DNA of 64,000 bases from the NCBI RefSeq assembly GCF_900115265.1, contig NZ_FOVU01000003.1, positions 124,001 to 188,000 of the forward strand. The letters are read 5' to 3'. Shown here piece after piece: positions 54,734-63,768 of the stretch. Every line of letters begins with the position of its first letter. Within the stretch, counting starts at the first letter, position 1. The notes beneath the pieces are model-generated. The model saw nothing but the letters and a program-made list of their open reading frames with translations, was not told where the DNA came from and ran no database searches. A program made the translations under genes and the position numbers. The stretch is from Bradyrhizobium sp. Ghvi. GTDB taxonomy: Bacteria; Pseudomonadota; Alphaproteobacteria; Rhizobiales; Xanthobacteraceae.

Positions 54734-56425
54734 CTATTTCGCAGGCCGCACCGGCGCCGAGATCTTGTCCGTACGGTCGCGCTCGGACATGTCCACGACC
54801 GTCTCCATCGGCGCGGTCAGCTCGTAGACATAAGACGCATCGGTGAAGTAGCGCTTGGCGGTGCCGCCAAGTGCTTCAGGCGCCACCCGGTCGAGCAAGA
54901 TCAGGCCGAAATCCGAATCCGGTCGGCGCGTCGACTCGCTGGTGTTGAACTCCTCCCAGCGGAAGTGGAAGACCTCGTCACTTGCTTCGCCCGTCACCGT
55001 CCAGTTCGCGGTGATGTGCGGATGCTTGCCGACCAGCGAGAGGCCTTCGTCCGAATGCGAGGCGAGCTCGAAGAACAGCAGCGACAGGCTCTGGGCAGCG
55101 CGCGCGCTGACGGCAATGTCCGGGCCGCTAACGGCGATGCGATCGGCGTGCGGAATGGCGCGCGCCTCGAACAGGCCCTTCAGCTTGACGCCCTGCCACT
55201 GGCTCTCGCTCAGCAATGACACCACGTTGGACATGGCGTGAATGCGACCGATGAGCAATTCGCGCGCGATGTCGATGTCCGAGCCGTGGCGTAGCGTGCG
55301 CGTCACGATCGACTGGATCACCGCGAGGATATTCTTGACCCGGTGGTTGAGCTCGTCGATCACGGCCGTCAGGCGCCGCTCGAAGCCGATCCGCACCTGG
55401 ATCTCGCGGCTGAGCCGCAAATTGTTGTAGGCGACGTAGCCGAACAGGCCGCACACCATCGCAGTGATCGCGAAACCGATCGCCGCCACGATGATCGCGG
55501 TCTGCTCGGCGCGGCGGGCCGAATTGCTCTTGGCATAGTAGCCGAGCTGCCAATCGCGGCCGCCGAAGCTGATGGTGCGAGTCGCCGACGGTGCCGGCCC
55601 GTCCGGCGACGTCAAGCGGGTGGAGACGACACCCTGATCGTTGGCAACGAGTTCACTGCCCTCCTTGCGCGGATCCTTCAGCGCAACCGAAAACAACGAC
55701 AGATCATCGTTGGTCAGCATCAGCGAGGCCAGCTCATAAGAAAACGTGACGAAGCCGGCGGGCTCGGTCGCACCTTCGGGAATGACGGGGGCCGCTACGA
55801 TGACGCCGATCGGCCCGTTGTCGCGCAGCAGCGGCACGGGGTCGGAGGCGATCGACCGCTTCTCGACCCTCGCGCGCCTCAGCATCGCGTTGCGAACCGG
55901 GTCGGTATCGTAGCTACGGCCGGGCAGCGCCTTGGTCTCGTCGCTGCGTGGCTCGAGGTCCATCAGCACGTCGATGGGCTGGGTCAGGCTTGCCGCGTTG
56001 ATTGGCTTTTCGTCATAATCGCGTATCTGCGGCTTCGGAAAGCCGGCGGCCGCCAGCGCGGTCTGTGCCGCAGCGAGCTCGCTCGGCTGCAGCCGGGCGA
56101 CCCAGCCGGCCACCACGAAATCGGTCTTGAAGGCGTAGATCGCCGAGCGCAGCGGCTCCAGCATGTTGGGCTTCAGCACCGAGGGCGCGCGGAACAGGCC
56201 TGAGGCGACACGCGCCAGCAGCTCGCGCTCGGTCGACCTGTCTTGGACCAGGCTCGCATGAACGTCGATCGCGCGCGCCAGCGCGATCCGGTCCAGCGCC
56301 AGCTCCTGGTCGTGAACGCGATAGGCGGCCAGCCCGGAGAGCAGGGCTCCGAGCAGAGCGATGAAGCCAATGATGAAACCCAGCCGGACCACGGGACTAC
56401 TCAGCCGAAACCGGGAGGTCGGCAA
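54734..56425 (-). CDS. CHASE-domain histidine kinase of the HWE/HRxxN type with altered N box
   Basis: A 563-residue membrane sensor. It has a first helix (15-35), a periplasmic CHASE domain (about 50-290, GWVARLQPSELAAAQ), a second helix (308-332), a phosphoacceptor H361 in ELNHRVKNILAVI and a kinase domain ending about 530. HRxxN kinases control PhyR in alphaproteobacteria. The WxE-type WEEF is present (490-493), but the N box reads FELASHS (452-458), with His457 where the ATP-Mg asparagine should be. It may therefore act as a phosphatase, pseudokinase or relay. The TTG start at 56425 is weak. No response regulator is adjacent, and the 267 bases upstream hold no visible gene. Confidence 0.85.
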   Translation of the reverse strand: MPTSRFRLSSPVVRLGFIIGFIALLGALLSGLAAYRVHDQELALDRIALARAIDVHASLVQDRSTERELLARVASGLFRAPSVLKPNMLEPLRSAIYAFKTDFVVAGWVARLQPSELAAAQTALAAAGFPKPQIRDYDEKPINAASLTQPIDVLMDLEPRSDETKALPGRSYDTDPVRNAMLRRARVEKRSIASDPVPLLRDNGPIGVIVAAPVIPEGATEPAGFVTFSYELASLMLTNDDLSLFSVALKDPRKEGSELVANDQGVVSTRLTSPDGPAPSATRTISFGGRDWQLGYYAKSNSARRAEQTAIIVAAIGFAITAMVCGLFGYVAYNNLRLSREIQVRIGFERRLTAVIDELNHRVKNILAVIQSIVTRTLRHGSDIDIARELLIGRIHAMSNVVSLLSESQWQGVKLKGLFEARAIPHADRIAVSGPDIAVSARAAQSLSLLFFELASHSDEGLSLVGKHPHITANWTVTGEASDEVFHFRWEEFNTSESTRRPDSDFGLILLDRVAPEALGGTAKRYFTDASYVYELTAPMETVVDMSERDRTDKISAPVRPAK

Positions 56426-56692
56426 TTAACACGGAGCATATCAACGCCGCTCGAACGGCCATGTGCCGAAACAGGGGGGAGCCCAGTGGTCGAGATAATG
56501 ACGGAGGAGGCATCTGTACGCAACTTGGGTCGCCCAAAAAGCTTAATTCCGCCCCCCGATCGTCTCGTCAATAACGGCTTTGCTCCGGGCACCGGAGGTA
56601 GACAATCGCCGTGTCCGAAATTTGTTCCGTCTGGCCCGCTTTGCCTCAGACGTTAACGACGGAAAATGCCCGCGCCATGTCGCCGCGGCCCG

Positions 56693-57316
56693 TCAGCCCG
56701 CCCGTTTCAATCCACCTTTGGTCTCGATGAAACCGACGATGCGGTCGAGCCCTTCGCTCTTCTTCAGGTTGGTCATGACAAAGGGACGCTCGCCGCGCAT
56801 GCGCTTGGCGTCGGTGTTCATCTTCTCGAGGGACGCCCCGACATGGGGCGCGAGATCGATCTTGTTGATGACCAGGAGGTCTGAGCGGGTGATGCCGGGA
56901 CCGCCCTTGGACGGAATCTTGTCGCCGGCGGCCACGTCGATGACATAGATGGTGAGGTCGGCGAGCTCCGGGGAAAAAGTGGCAGCGAGATTGTCACCTC
57001 CGGATTCGATCAGCACGAGGTCAAGCCCGGGGAATTTGGCGCGCATGTCGGCCACCGCAGCCAGATTCATCGAAGCGTCCTCGCGGATCGCGGTGTGCGG
57101 GCAGCCGCCGGTCTCCACACCGGCAATGCGGTCCGGCGTCAGCGACCCCGATCGCACAAGGAACTCGGCATCCCATTTGGTGTAGATGTCGTTGGTGATG
57201 GCGGCGATGTCGTAGCGCTCGCGCATGGTCTTGCAGAGCAGGTCCATCAACGCCGTCTTGCCCGATCCGACGGGGCCGCCAACGCCGACGCGCAGAGGGC
57301 CGTGAGAAGTTGTCAT
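56693..57316 (-). CDS. ureG: Urease accessory GTPase
   Basis: SIMIBI-class GTPase of 207 residues that powers nickel delivery to urease in the UreDFG complex. The P-loop is [15 protein letters not shown], with GCPHTAI and [14 protein letters not shown], and the guanine base motif NKIDLAP, all UreG features. The start at 57316 is set by the conserved N-terminus ([15 protein letters not shown]). It is the last gene of the urease operon seen here. Confidence 0.96.
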   Translation of the reverse strand: MTTSHGPLRVGVGGPVGSGKTALMDLLCKTMRERYDIAAITNDIYTKWDAEFLVRSGSLTPDRIAGVETGGCPHTAIREDASMNLAAVADMRAKFPGLDLVLIESGGDNLAATFSPELADLTIYVIDVAAGDKIPSKGGPGITRSDLLVINKIDLAPHVGASLEKMNTDAKRMRGERPFVMTNLKKSEGLDRIVGFIETKGGLKRAG

Positions 57317-57350
57317 GTAATTGCTCTCTCTCTTAATGTCGTCCCGTGCC

Positions 57351-58070
57351 TCACGAGCGAAACAGCCGCGTATATTGCGTTTCGTGCCGCAGGCTGGCGA
57401 GGTCGGCGCGAAAGGTGGCGCTGCCGAGGTCGTCCAGCGTCGCATTCAGCGCACGATTGGCGGTCGCGGCAACAGCAGCTTCCAGTTTCACCAGCGCGCG
57501 CTGGCTGTCGGTCTGGCCGAGCGGAACAAGGCGGCTCGCTGCCGAAATCCAGTTCGAGACCAGCGCATGCAGGAAGGCGTGCAGCGTCGGCGCCAGCGGC
57601 ACGCCGTGCAACGCGGCGACGACGCCGACGGCAACGGGATAGACCAATGGCGCGCGGCATGCCGCGACCATGGCATCCAGACCCTCGGCATCCCACGCCG
57701 CGCGGCTGATGTCGATGAAGGCGCGGCCCTGCGAGGTCGTCTCCAGCTGCCGCTCGCGCGACGGCACGAAGGCGGCGGCGAGCTCCGCGACATCGTTCAA
57801 GGACACATCCCCGCCAGCCTTTGCGGCCCGGTAAGCGTGGACCAGGAACGTCGCGTCGCAAAAGCCCGAGCCGTCACCGAGCATGGCATCGAGCCAGTCG
57901 GCGAGTGTCGCGATGTCGGTGACATCTCCGGCTTCGACCGCCCATTCGATACCGCTGGAATAGGAGAAGCCACCGACGGGAAAGGCCGGCGAGAGCCACG
58001 TCATCAGCCGATACAGCGCCGCCGCCTCGCGCTCGGCGAGCCCGCGCGCGGCAGTCTCATTTGTGGTCAT
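57351..58070 (-). CDS. ureF: Urease accessory protein UreF
   Basis: A 239-residue chaperone of nickel insertion. It has [20 protein letters not shown] near the N-terminus and a helical body ending [12 protein letters not shown]. It bridges UreG and UreD-apo-urease. The start (ATG 58070, alternative 58076) overlaps the ureE tail by 14-20 bases, so they are coupled. Upstream open frame to 58298 is the antisense of the histidine-rich tail and is not used. Confidence 0.94.
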   Translation of the reverse strand: MTTNETAARGLAEREAAALYRLMTWLSPAFPVGGFSYSSGIEWAVEAGDVTDIATLADWLDAMLGDGSGFCDATFLVHAYRAAKAGGDVSLNDVAELAAAFVPSRERQLETTSQGRAFIDISRAAWDAEGLDAMVAACRAPLVYPVAVGVVAALHGVPLAPTLHAFLHALVSNWISAASRLVPLGQTDSQRALVKLEAAVAATANRALNATLDDLGSATFRADLASLRHETQYTRLFRS

Positions 58071-58674
58071 GAGCATGCTTGTGGCCGTGGTGATGGTCGG
58101 GATGGTCGCAATGCTCGTCGTGATGGTGGTGATCGTGGCCATGGTCATGCGCGGCATGATCATGGTGATGGTGGCCATGATCGTGATGACCATGATGATG
58201 ATGGGCATGGTCGTGACGCGCATGATCATCGTGCGCATGGCCAGCATCGGCATAGGCGCCGCCTTCGGGATCGAACGGCGCCTCGATCTCGACCACACGC
58301 GCGCCGAGCCCCTTCACCATCGCCTCGATGACGTGGTCGCGGCGAATGCGCAAGGCTTTTGCCATGAGCTGCGTCGGCAAATGGCGGTTACCGAGATGCC
58401 AGGCAACGCGCATGAGATGGTGCGGATCACGACCGCGAATCTCCAGCAGCGGTTCGGGCGCGGCAACGACCTCGACCAGCCTTCCGTCCTCCAGCACCAG
58501 CGCATCGCCGCCGCGCAGCGCAACGGCGTTTTCCAGGTCGAGCAGGAACTCGAGGCCCCGCGTCCCCGTCATCGCCATGCGGCGGCGGTGCCGATCGTCG
58601 AAATCGAGCACGACCGTATCCGCCGGCGTTTCCGTGAAACGATGCTGTCCCCTAACCTGCGTCGCCCGGATCAT
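58057..58674 (-). CDS. ureE: Nickel metallochaperone UreE with histidine-rich tail
   Basis: A 205-residue nickel-binding chaperone. The N-terminal domain (1-70) includes [12 protein letters not shown]. The metal-binding domain has [16 protein letters not shown] residues as [12 protein letters not shown], with the conserved histidine. The last 62 residues contain 33 histidines plus one cysteine, a nickel store far larger than in most UreE. It overlaps ureF by 14 bases. Confidence 0.95.
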   Translation of the reverse strand: MIRATQVRGQHRFTETPADTVVLDFDDRHRRRMAMTGTRGLEFLLDLENAVALRGGDALVLEDGRLVEVVAAPEPLLEIRGRDPHHLMRVAWHLGNRHLPTQLMAKALRIRRDHVIEAMVKGLGARVVEIEAPFDPEGGAYADAGHAHDDHARHDHAHHHHGHHDHGHHHHDHAAHDHGHDHHHHDEHCDHPDHHHGHKHAHDHK

Positions 58675-58680
58675 GCGCTG

Positions 58681-58980
58681 TTACCTCGTCTCGACCTTCT
58701 CAGGCGTGATGATCTCGATCTTCGGCGGAGCGGTAAAGCACTTCACCGCAACGCGGCCGAAGGTCTTCATATGCTCCTGGGCGCGATGCGGCACCAGCGC
58801 CTCGGCATTCTCCCACTGCTCGACGAACACCATCTTGGTGGGATCGGTGACGCTCTCGTGCAGATCATAGGCGATATTGCCAGGTTCTTTCCGCGTCTCC
58901 TTGATGCAGGCGATGGCGGCGGCAATGAATTCGGCGCGGGTTTCGGGCTTGATGGTCAAGGCGGCAACAACGTAGATCAC
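58681..58980 (-). CDS. Antibiotic biosynthesis monooxygenase (ABM) domain protein
   Basis: A 99-residue ABM-fold protein: VIYVVAALTIKPETRAEFIA, a central IAYDLHESVTDPTKMVFVEQW and HMKTFG. The fold is shared by quinol monooxygenases such as YgiN and by haem-degrading enzymes. The GTG start at 58980 has GGGAGG eight bases upstream. It sits between ureC and ureE, 6 bases before ureE, so it is part of the urease transcript but with no evident urease function. Confidence 0.86.
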   Translation of the reverse strand: MIYVVAALTIKPETRAEFIAAAIACIKETRKEPGNIAYDLHESVTDPTKMVFVEQWENAEALVPHRAQEHMKTFGRVAVKCFTAPPKIEIITPEKVETR

Positions 58981-59109
58981 GAGAAATCCTCCCGGCTTTT
59001 CTTCTGAACGGTTCGATACCGGGCGGGACATTAGACCAGGCGGGATCGAACGCAAAACCGGAAACGCAATCCCCGGATACCAGCCGGGGACATGCGTCGA
59101 ACCGCTATT

Positions 59110-60825
59110 TCAGTACATGAAATATCGCTGCGCCATCGGCAGGACCTCGGCGGGCGGACAGGTCAGCAACTCGCCGTCGGCGCGCACCTCATAGGTCTCC
59201 GGATCGACCTCGATGTCCGGCGTGGCGTCGTTGTGGACCATGCTCTTCTTCGAGATCTTGCTGCGGGTGTTCTGGACCGCATAGAGCTTCTTCTCGATGC
59301 CGAGCTTTCGTGCCAGCCCGCCGGCCACCGCGGCCTTCGAGCTAAACACCACGGAGGATGCCGTGCGCGCCTTGCCGAAGGCGCCGAACATCGGCTGATA
59401 GTGCACCGGCTGCGGCGTCGGGATGGAGGCATTTGGATCACCCATGGGCGCAGCGACGATGGTCCCGCCCTTGACGATACAATCCGGCTTGACGCCGAAG
59501 AAGGCCGGCGACCACAGCACGAGATCGGCGAGCTTGCCCTTCTCGACCGAGCCGATCAGCTTCGATACGCCATGCGCGATCGCCGGATTGATCGTGTACT
59601 TGGCGATGTAGCGCTTCACGCGGAAATTGTCATTGTTCTTGCCCTTGTCCTGCGGCAGCGCCCCACGCTGCTTCTTCATCTTGTCGGCGGTCTGCCAGGT
59701 GCGGATGATGACCTCGCCGAGCCGGCCCATGGCCTGCGAATCCGACGACATCATCGAGAGCGCGCCGAGATCGTGCAGGATGTCCTCAGCCGCGATGGTT
59801 TCCTTGCGGATGCGGCTTTCCGCGAACGCCAGGTCTTCCGCAATGGAGGGATCGAGGTGGTGGCACACCATCAGCATGTCCAGATGCTCGTCGATGGTGT
59901 TGCGCGTGAAGGGGCGCGTCGGGTTGGTCGAGGACGGCAGCACGTTCTTGAGGCCAGCGACCTTGATGATATCAGGGGCATGGCCGCCGCCGGCGCCCTC
60001 GGTATGGAAAGCGTGAATGGTGCGGCCCTTGAAGGCCTTGATGGTGTCCTCGACGAACCCGGATTCGTTCAGCGTGTCGGAGTGCAGCATGACCTGAATA
60101 TCGTAGTCGTCGGCGACCGACAGGCAGTTGTCGATCGCCGCCGGCGTCGTGCCCCAATCCTCGTGCAGCTTCAGCGCGCAGGCGCCGGCCTTGACCATCT
60201 CGACCAGCGCGGCCGGGCGCGAGGCGTTGCCCTTGCCGGAAATGCCGAGATTGACCGGGAAGGCATCGAACGACTGGATCATCCGCGCGATGTGCCAGGG
60301 GCCGGGCGTGCAGGTGGTGGCGAAGGTGCCGTGCGAGGGACCGGTGCCCCCGCCGAGCATCGAGGTGACGCCAGACATCAGCGCGTGCTCGATCTGCTGC
60401 GGGCAGATGAAATGGATGTGGCTGTCGAAGCCGCCGGCGGTGAGGATCTTCCCCTCGCCCGCGATCACGTCGGTGCCGGGACCGATGACGATGGTGACGC
60501 CAGGCTGGATGTCGGGGTTGCCGGCCTTGCCTATGCCAGCGATCATGCCGTCCTTGATGGCGACGTCGGCCTTCACGATGCCCCAGTGATCGACGATCAG
60601 CGCGTTGGTGATGACGGTGTCTGCCGCGCCCTGCTTGTTGGTCACCTGCGACTGCCCCATGCCGTCTCGGATCACCTTGCCGCCGCCGAACTTCACCTCT
60701 TCGCCGTAGGTCGTAAAATCCTTCTCGACCTCGATGATGAGATCGGTGTCGGCGAGCCGCACCCTGTCGCCTGTGGTCGGGCCGAACATGTCGGCATAGA
60801 CGGAACGCTTCATCTTGACGGACAT
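59110..60825 (-). CDS. ureC: Urease subunit alpha
   Basis: Catalytic subunit of 571 residues; hydrolyses urea to ammonia and carbamate with two nickel ions. It has [16 protein letters not shown] metal ligands, the carbamylated lysine in [29 protein letters not shown] and the flap region MVCHHLD. The C-terminus is MAQRYFMY. The start is ATG 60825 or GTG 60828. A separate gene lies between it and ureB. Confidence 0.97.
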   Translation of the reverse strand: MSVKMKRSVYADMFGPTTGDRVRLADTDLIIEVEKDFTTYGEEVKFGGGKVIRDGMGQSQVTNKQGAADTVITNALIVDHWGIVKADVAIKDGMIAGIGKAGNPDIQPGVTIVIGPGTDVIAGEGKILTAGGFDSHIHFICPQQIEHALMSGVTSMLGGGTGPSHGTFATTCTPGPWHIARMIQSFDAFPVNLGISGKGNASRPAALVEMVKAGACALKLHEDWGTTPAAIDNCLSVADDYDIQVMLHSDTLNESGFVEDTIKAFKGRTIHAFHTEGAGGGHAPDIIKVAGLKNVLPSSTNPTRPFTRNTIDEHLDMLMVCHHLDPSIAEDLAFAESRIRKETIAAEDILHDLGALSMMSSDSQAMGRLGEVIIRTWQTADKMKKQRGALPQDKGKNNDNFRVKRYIAKYTINPAIAHGVSKLIGSVEKGKLADLVLWSPAFFGVKPDCIVKGGTIVAAPMGDPNASIPTPQPVHYQPMFGAFGKARTASSVVFSSKAAVAGGLARKLGIEKKLYAVQNTRSKISKKSMVHNDATPDIEVDPETYEVRADGELLTCPPAEVLPMAQRYFMY

Positions 60826-60862
60826 CACAAGCCCCGTTTGTGTTGGAATATCGGATCGGCAC

Positions 60863-61402
60863 TCACAGCGAGGTTCTCGCTCTCAGTACCATGTCGTCGA
60901 ATGCCGTATCGAGCCATTGATTGCCGCCACGGCAGCCGGCGACGACCTGCTCGGCCCAATCGACGTAGTCGAGAAGATCGTCGCGCTCTTCGGTGGTTGG
61001 ATCGGGATGAATCCGCGCTCCGATGTTGCTGACCTTGTCGGAAATCTTGATCAGCTTGGCGGCGGCGGATTTGTTCGGCGCATCGATGACCTGCCTGCGC
61101 CGCCGCTCGGCTTTCGAAAGGCTCATATCGTCGGTGCATTCGAGGACGAGAGCGGCAACGCGCTCGGAAAACTTCTCCGCGAGCTCCTCGGGTTCGGTAT
61201 CGGTATCCTCGATCGAGTCATGCAACCAGCCGGCGGCAACAAGCTCGGCGTCGGCGCCGTCGGTCGCAGTCGCAAGCAGGTTCGCGACTTCAGCGAGATG
61301 GTTGATGTAGGGCTCCTTGCCGCGTCCCTTGCGCGCCATGCCATTGTGACGGCGGGCGGCAAGCTCTGCGGCTTCGGAAACAAGGCGGACGGGTGACAAC
61401 AT
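60863..61402 (-). CDS. HD-domain hydrolase resembling small alarmone hydrolase Mesh1/SpoT
   Basis: A 179-residue protein. The HD-fold residues match (p)ppGpp hydrolases: H19 in [25 protein letters not shown] with H35, the HDxxED motif [10 protein letters not shown] (H61, D62, E65, D66), [15 protein letters not shown] and D122 in KISDKVSN. The synthetase and regulatory domains of RelA/SpoT are missing, so it is a stand-alone hydrolase if active. It is inside the urease operon between ureB and ureC. Substrate (ppGpp, NADPH or another nucleotide) is not shown. Confidence 0.88.
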   Translation of the reverse strand: MLSPVRLVSEAAELAARRHNGMARKGRGKEPYINHLAEVANLLATATDGADAELVAAGWLHDSIEDTDTEPEELAEKFSERVAALVLECTDDMSLSKAERRRRQVIDAPNKSAAAKLIKISDKVSNIGARIHPDPTTEERDDLLDYVDWAEQVVAGCRGGNQWLDTAFDDMVLRARTSL

Positions 61403-61459
61403 GGCAAACTCCTCCGTTTTCGCCTCAACGGTGCCGCATCGCGCTCGTTCCTGCGCCGC

Positions 61460-61765
61460 TCACAGCTTCCTCATCACCTCGCCGCGGAAGCCGTAGATGG
61501 TCTTCTTGCCGGCCATGGCGACCAGCTGAACTTCCCGGGTCTGGCCGGGTTCGAAGCGGACGGCGGTACCGGCGGCGATGTCGAGGCGCATGCCGCGAGC
61601 CTTCTTGCGGTCGAACTTCAGCGCCGGATTGGTTTCGAAGAAATGATAGTGCGAGCCGACCTGGATCGGGCGGTCGCCGGTGTTGGCCACCGTCAGCGTC
61701 ACGGTTTTGCGACCGGCATTGAGCTCGATCTCGCCGTCCTGGATGAAGAGTTCGCCGGGGATCAT
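61460..61765 (-). CDS. ureB: Urease subunit beta
   Basis: Structural subunit of 101 residues: [20 protein letters not shown] and [17 protein letters not shown], with the C-terminal [10 protein letters not shown]. Together with UreA and UreC it builds the urease trimer. It is preceded by a 112-base gap holding a family B repeat, so it is not directly coupled to ureA. Confidence 0.96.
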   Translation of the reverse strand: MIPGELFIQDGEIELNAGRKTVTLTVANTGDRPIQVGSHYHFFETNPALKFDRKKARGMRLDIAAGTAVRFEPGQTREVQLVAMAGKKTIYGFRGEVMRKL

Positions 61766-61777
61766 TCTATCCTCCTC

Positions 61778-61868
61778 GTCATTCCGGGGCTCGCGCAGCG
61801 AGAACCCGGAATCTCGATACCAAAACCTCTGGATTCCGGGTTCGCCCTTCGGGCGCCCCGGAATGACG
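61778..61868. repeat. Family B palindromic repeat inside the urease operon
   Basis: GTCATTCCGGGGCTCGCGC ... GAACCCGGAATCTCG at the left is mirrored by TGGATTCCGGGTTCGCCC ... GCGCCCCGGAATGACG at the right. It fills the ureA-ureB gap. A strong hairpin here could cut or protect the transcript between the two structural genes. Confidence 0.78.
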
Positions 61869-61876
61869 AATTCAAA

Positions 61877-62179
61877 TTACCTGATCGGTTCGTGCACGGT
61901 GACGAGCTTGGTGCCGTCAGGAAATGTCGCCTCGACCTGGATGTCGTGAATCATCTCGGGGATGCCAGGCATCACCTGGTCGCGGGTGAGCACCTGCGCG
62001 CCTGACTGCATCAGCTCGGCGACGGTGCGGCCGTCACGCGCGCCCTCGAGGATGAAGTCGGAGATGATCGCGATCGCCTCGGGATGGTTGAGCTTGACGC
62101 CGCGATCGAGCCTACGACGCGCCACGATCGCTGCCATCGAGACCAGAAGTTTGTCCTTTTCGCGGGGAGACAGGTTCAT
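61877..62179 (-). CDS. ureA: Urease subunit gamma
   Basis: Structural subunit of 100 residues: [45 protein letters not shown] and [21 protein letters not shown]. It is the small core subunit. It follows ureD by 24 bases. Confidence 0.97.
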   Translation of the reverse strand: MNLSPREKDKLLVSMAAIVARRRLDRGVKLNHPEAIAIISDFILEGARDGRTVAELMQSGAQVLTRDQVMPGIPEMIHDIQVEATFPDGTKLVTVHEPIR

Positions 62180-62203
62180 GCGAAATCTCTTCAGTTCAAC
62201 ACT

Positions 62204-63034
62204 TCAATTCAGCCAGAGCCGCGGCAAGGCCGCGCCGGTGCGCGCCAGCACGGTCATCATGTCGGAGCGCAAACGCGCCGCATCTTGGGCACAGAACCGC
62301 GCCATTGCAAAGCCATTCCAGGCAGATATCCCGACCTCGCCGGCGAGAGAGTCCGATACCGCCCGGATGCGCTCGACCAGAGCCTCGTCGCCGGGCACGA
62401 TCAGCGCCGTGCCGATCGCAGAACCTGCCTTGGCGACGGCGGATCGGGCAAGCTTCGCGCCGATATTGCCGTCGAGCCTGACGGTTTCGGCAAAGACCAG
62501 CCTGCCGCCACGGGAGAGCCGCCAGCGATCGACGAATTCACCTTGCTCCATCCGCTCCCCCATGGCGGTGCGGCCGAACACGACAATTTCACAAAGCAGG
62601 AGCGAGGCGGCCTCGTCGAGCTCGATGTCGAAGCGACGCCGGACGCGGGCGCGATCAAACAGGATCGTCTCCTGCGGCAGCCAGCCGAGATGCGCGCCGG
62701 GGCCGACCTTCAAGGAAATATTGAGCTGCGCCGCAACACCCGGCGCGCGATAGACTTTTTCAGCGGCTGCCGTCGTCAGCGTCAAACGCGCGGCGGCGGC
62801 GGCCGATATCTCGATGTCAAACCGATCGCCTCCGGCAACGCCGCCGGCGGTGTTGACGAACACGCCGGACAGGCCTTCGTCCTCCGGCGAGGGAAAGCGC
62901 ACGCGGAGCGAGCCGGATTCATGCAACGCGCCGCGCCGCGTCACGCCGTCGCGGGCATGCACGTCGAACCGCACCGCGCCCCTGGCGCGATTTGCCTCGA
63001 ACACCGAAGATGCAGCCAAAGCATCGCTGCGCAT
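62204..63034 (-). CDS. ureD: Urease accessory protein UreD
   Basis: Scaffold of nickel insertion, 276 residues, that binds apo-urease with UreF and UreG. It has GVFVNTAGGVAGGDRFDIEI, TTAAAEKVYRAPG and LPQETILFDRARVRRRFDIE, the UreD signature blocks. GAGGGGAGACGG precedes the ATG. It starts the urease gene set 35 bases after urtE, in the same direction. Confidence 0.94.
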   Translation of the reverse strand: MRSDALAASSVFEANRARGAVRFDVHARDGVTRRGALHESGSLRVRFPSPEDEGLSGVFVNTAGGVAGGDRFDIEISAAAAARLTLTTAAAEKVYRAPGVAAQLNISLKVGPGAHLGWLPQETILFDRARVRRRFDIELDEAASLLLCEIVVFGRTAMGERMEQGEFVDRWRLSRGGRLVFAETVRLDGNIGAKLARSAVAKAGSAIGTALIVPGDEALVERIRAVSDSLAGEVGISAWNGFAMARFCAQDAARLRSDMMTVLARTGAALPRLWLN

Positions 63035-63069
63035 CCGTCTCCCCTCGCCGGTTGCGGCAGGATTTCTTG

Positions 63070-63765
63070 TTACAGCGCCATCTGGCGGCTGATCTCGCTT
63101 GGGTCGAGATTGGAACGGTCGCAGGCGAATTTCACCGCGCCCCGATCCATCACCGCGAAACTGTCGCCGAGTTCGCAGGCAAAGTCGAGATATTGTTCAA
63201 CCAGCACGATGGCGATGTTGCCGAGATTGCGCAGGTAGGAGATGGCCCGGCCGATATCCTTGATGATTGAGGGCTGGATGCCTTCGGTCGGCTCATCGAG
63301 CAGTAGCAGCTTTGGCCGCATCACCAGCGCGCGGCCAATCGCGAGCTGCTGCTGCTGGCCGCCGGAGAGGTCGCCGCCGCGCCGGCCGAGCATCGATTGC
63401 AGCACCGGAAACAACGAGAACACGTCGTCCGGAATGTTCTTGTCCTGGCGCTTGAGCGGGCCGAAGCCGGTCTTGAGGTTTTCCTCGACCGTCAGGAGCG
63501 GAAAGATCTCGCGGCCCTGCGGCACGAAGCCGATGCCCTTGCGCGCCCGCTCATAGGGCTTGAGGCCCGTGATGTCGCTGCCGTCGAACAAGATCGCGCC
63601 CGAGGAGATCGGATACTGCCCGACCATGGCGCGGAGCAGCGATGTCTTGCCGACGCCGTTGCGTCCGAGCACGCACGTCACCTTGCCCGGCTCGGCCGCG
63701 ATCGAGACGCCGCGCAGCGCCTGCGCCGCGCCGTAGAACAGGTTGATGTCCTTGACCTCAAGCAT
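63070..63765 (-). CDS. urtE: Urea ABC transporter ATP-binding protein UrtE
   Basis: LivF-type ATPase of 231 residues. Walker A is GRNGVGKTSLL, the signature DLSGGQQQQLAIGRAL, Walker B LLLLDEPTEGIQPS and the switch region IVLVEQYLDFA. Its linkage to urtD and urease points to urea rather than branched amino acids. It starts three bases after the urtD stop. Confidence 0.93.
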   Translation of the reverse strand: MLEVKDINLFYGAAQALRGVSIAAEPGKVTCVLGRNGVGKTSLLRAMVGQYPISSGAILFDGSDITGLKPYERARKGIGFVPQGREIFPLLTVEENLKTGFGPLKRQDKNIPDDVFSLFPVLQSMLGRRGGDLSGGQQQQLAIGRALVMRPKLLLLDEPTEGIQPSIIKDIGRAISYLRNLGNIAIVLVEQYLDFACELGDSFAVMDRGAVKFACDRSNLDPSEISRQMAL

Positions 63766-63768
63766 CGC

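Noticed and set aside
56426..56692. Possible 52-codon plus-strand gene from ATG near 56500 to a stop near 56656
   Set aside because: No ribosome site with good spacing, no recognisable features and atypical proline-rich product.
59092..61032. Long plus-strand frame (about 646 codons) antisense to ureC and the HD gene
   Set aside because: The minus strand encodes clear urease alpha and HD hydrolase proteins; the plus-strand product has no family features.
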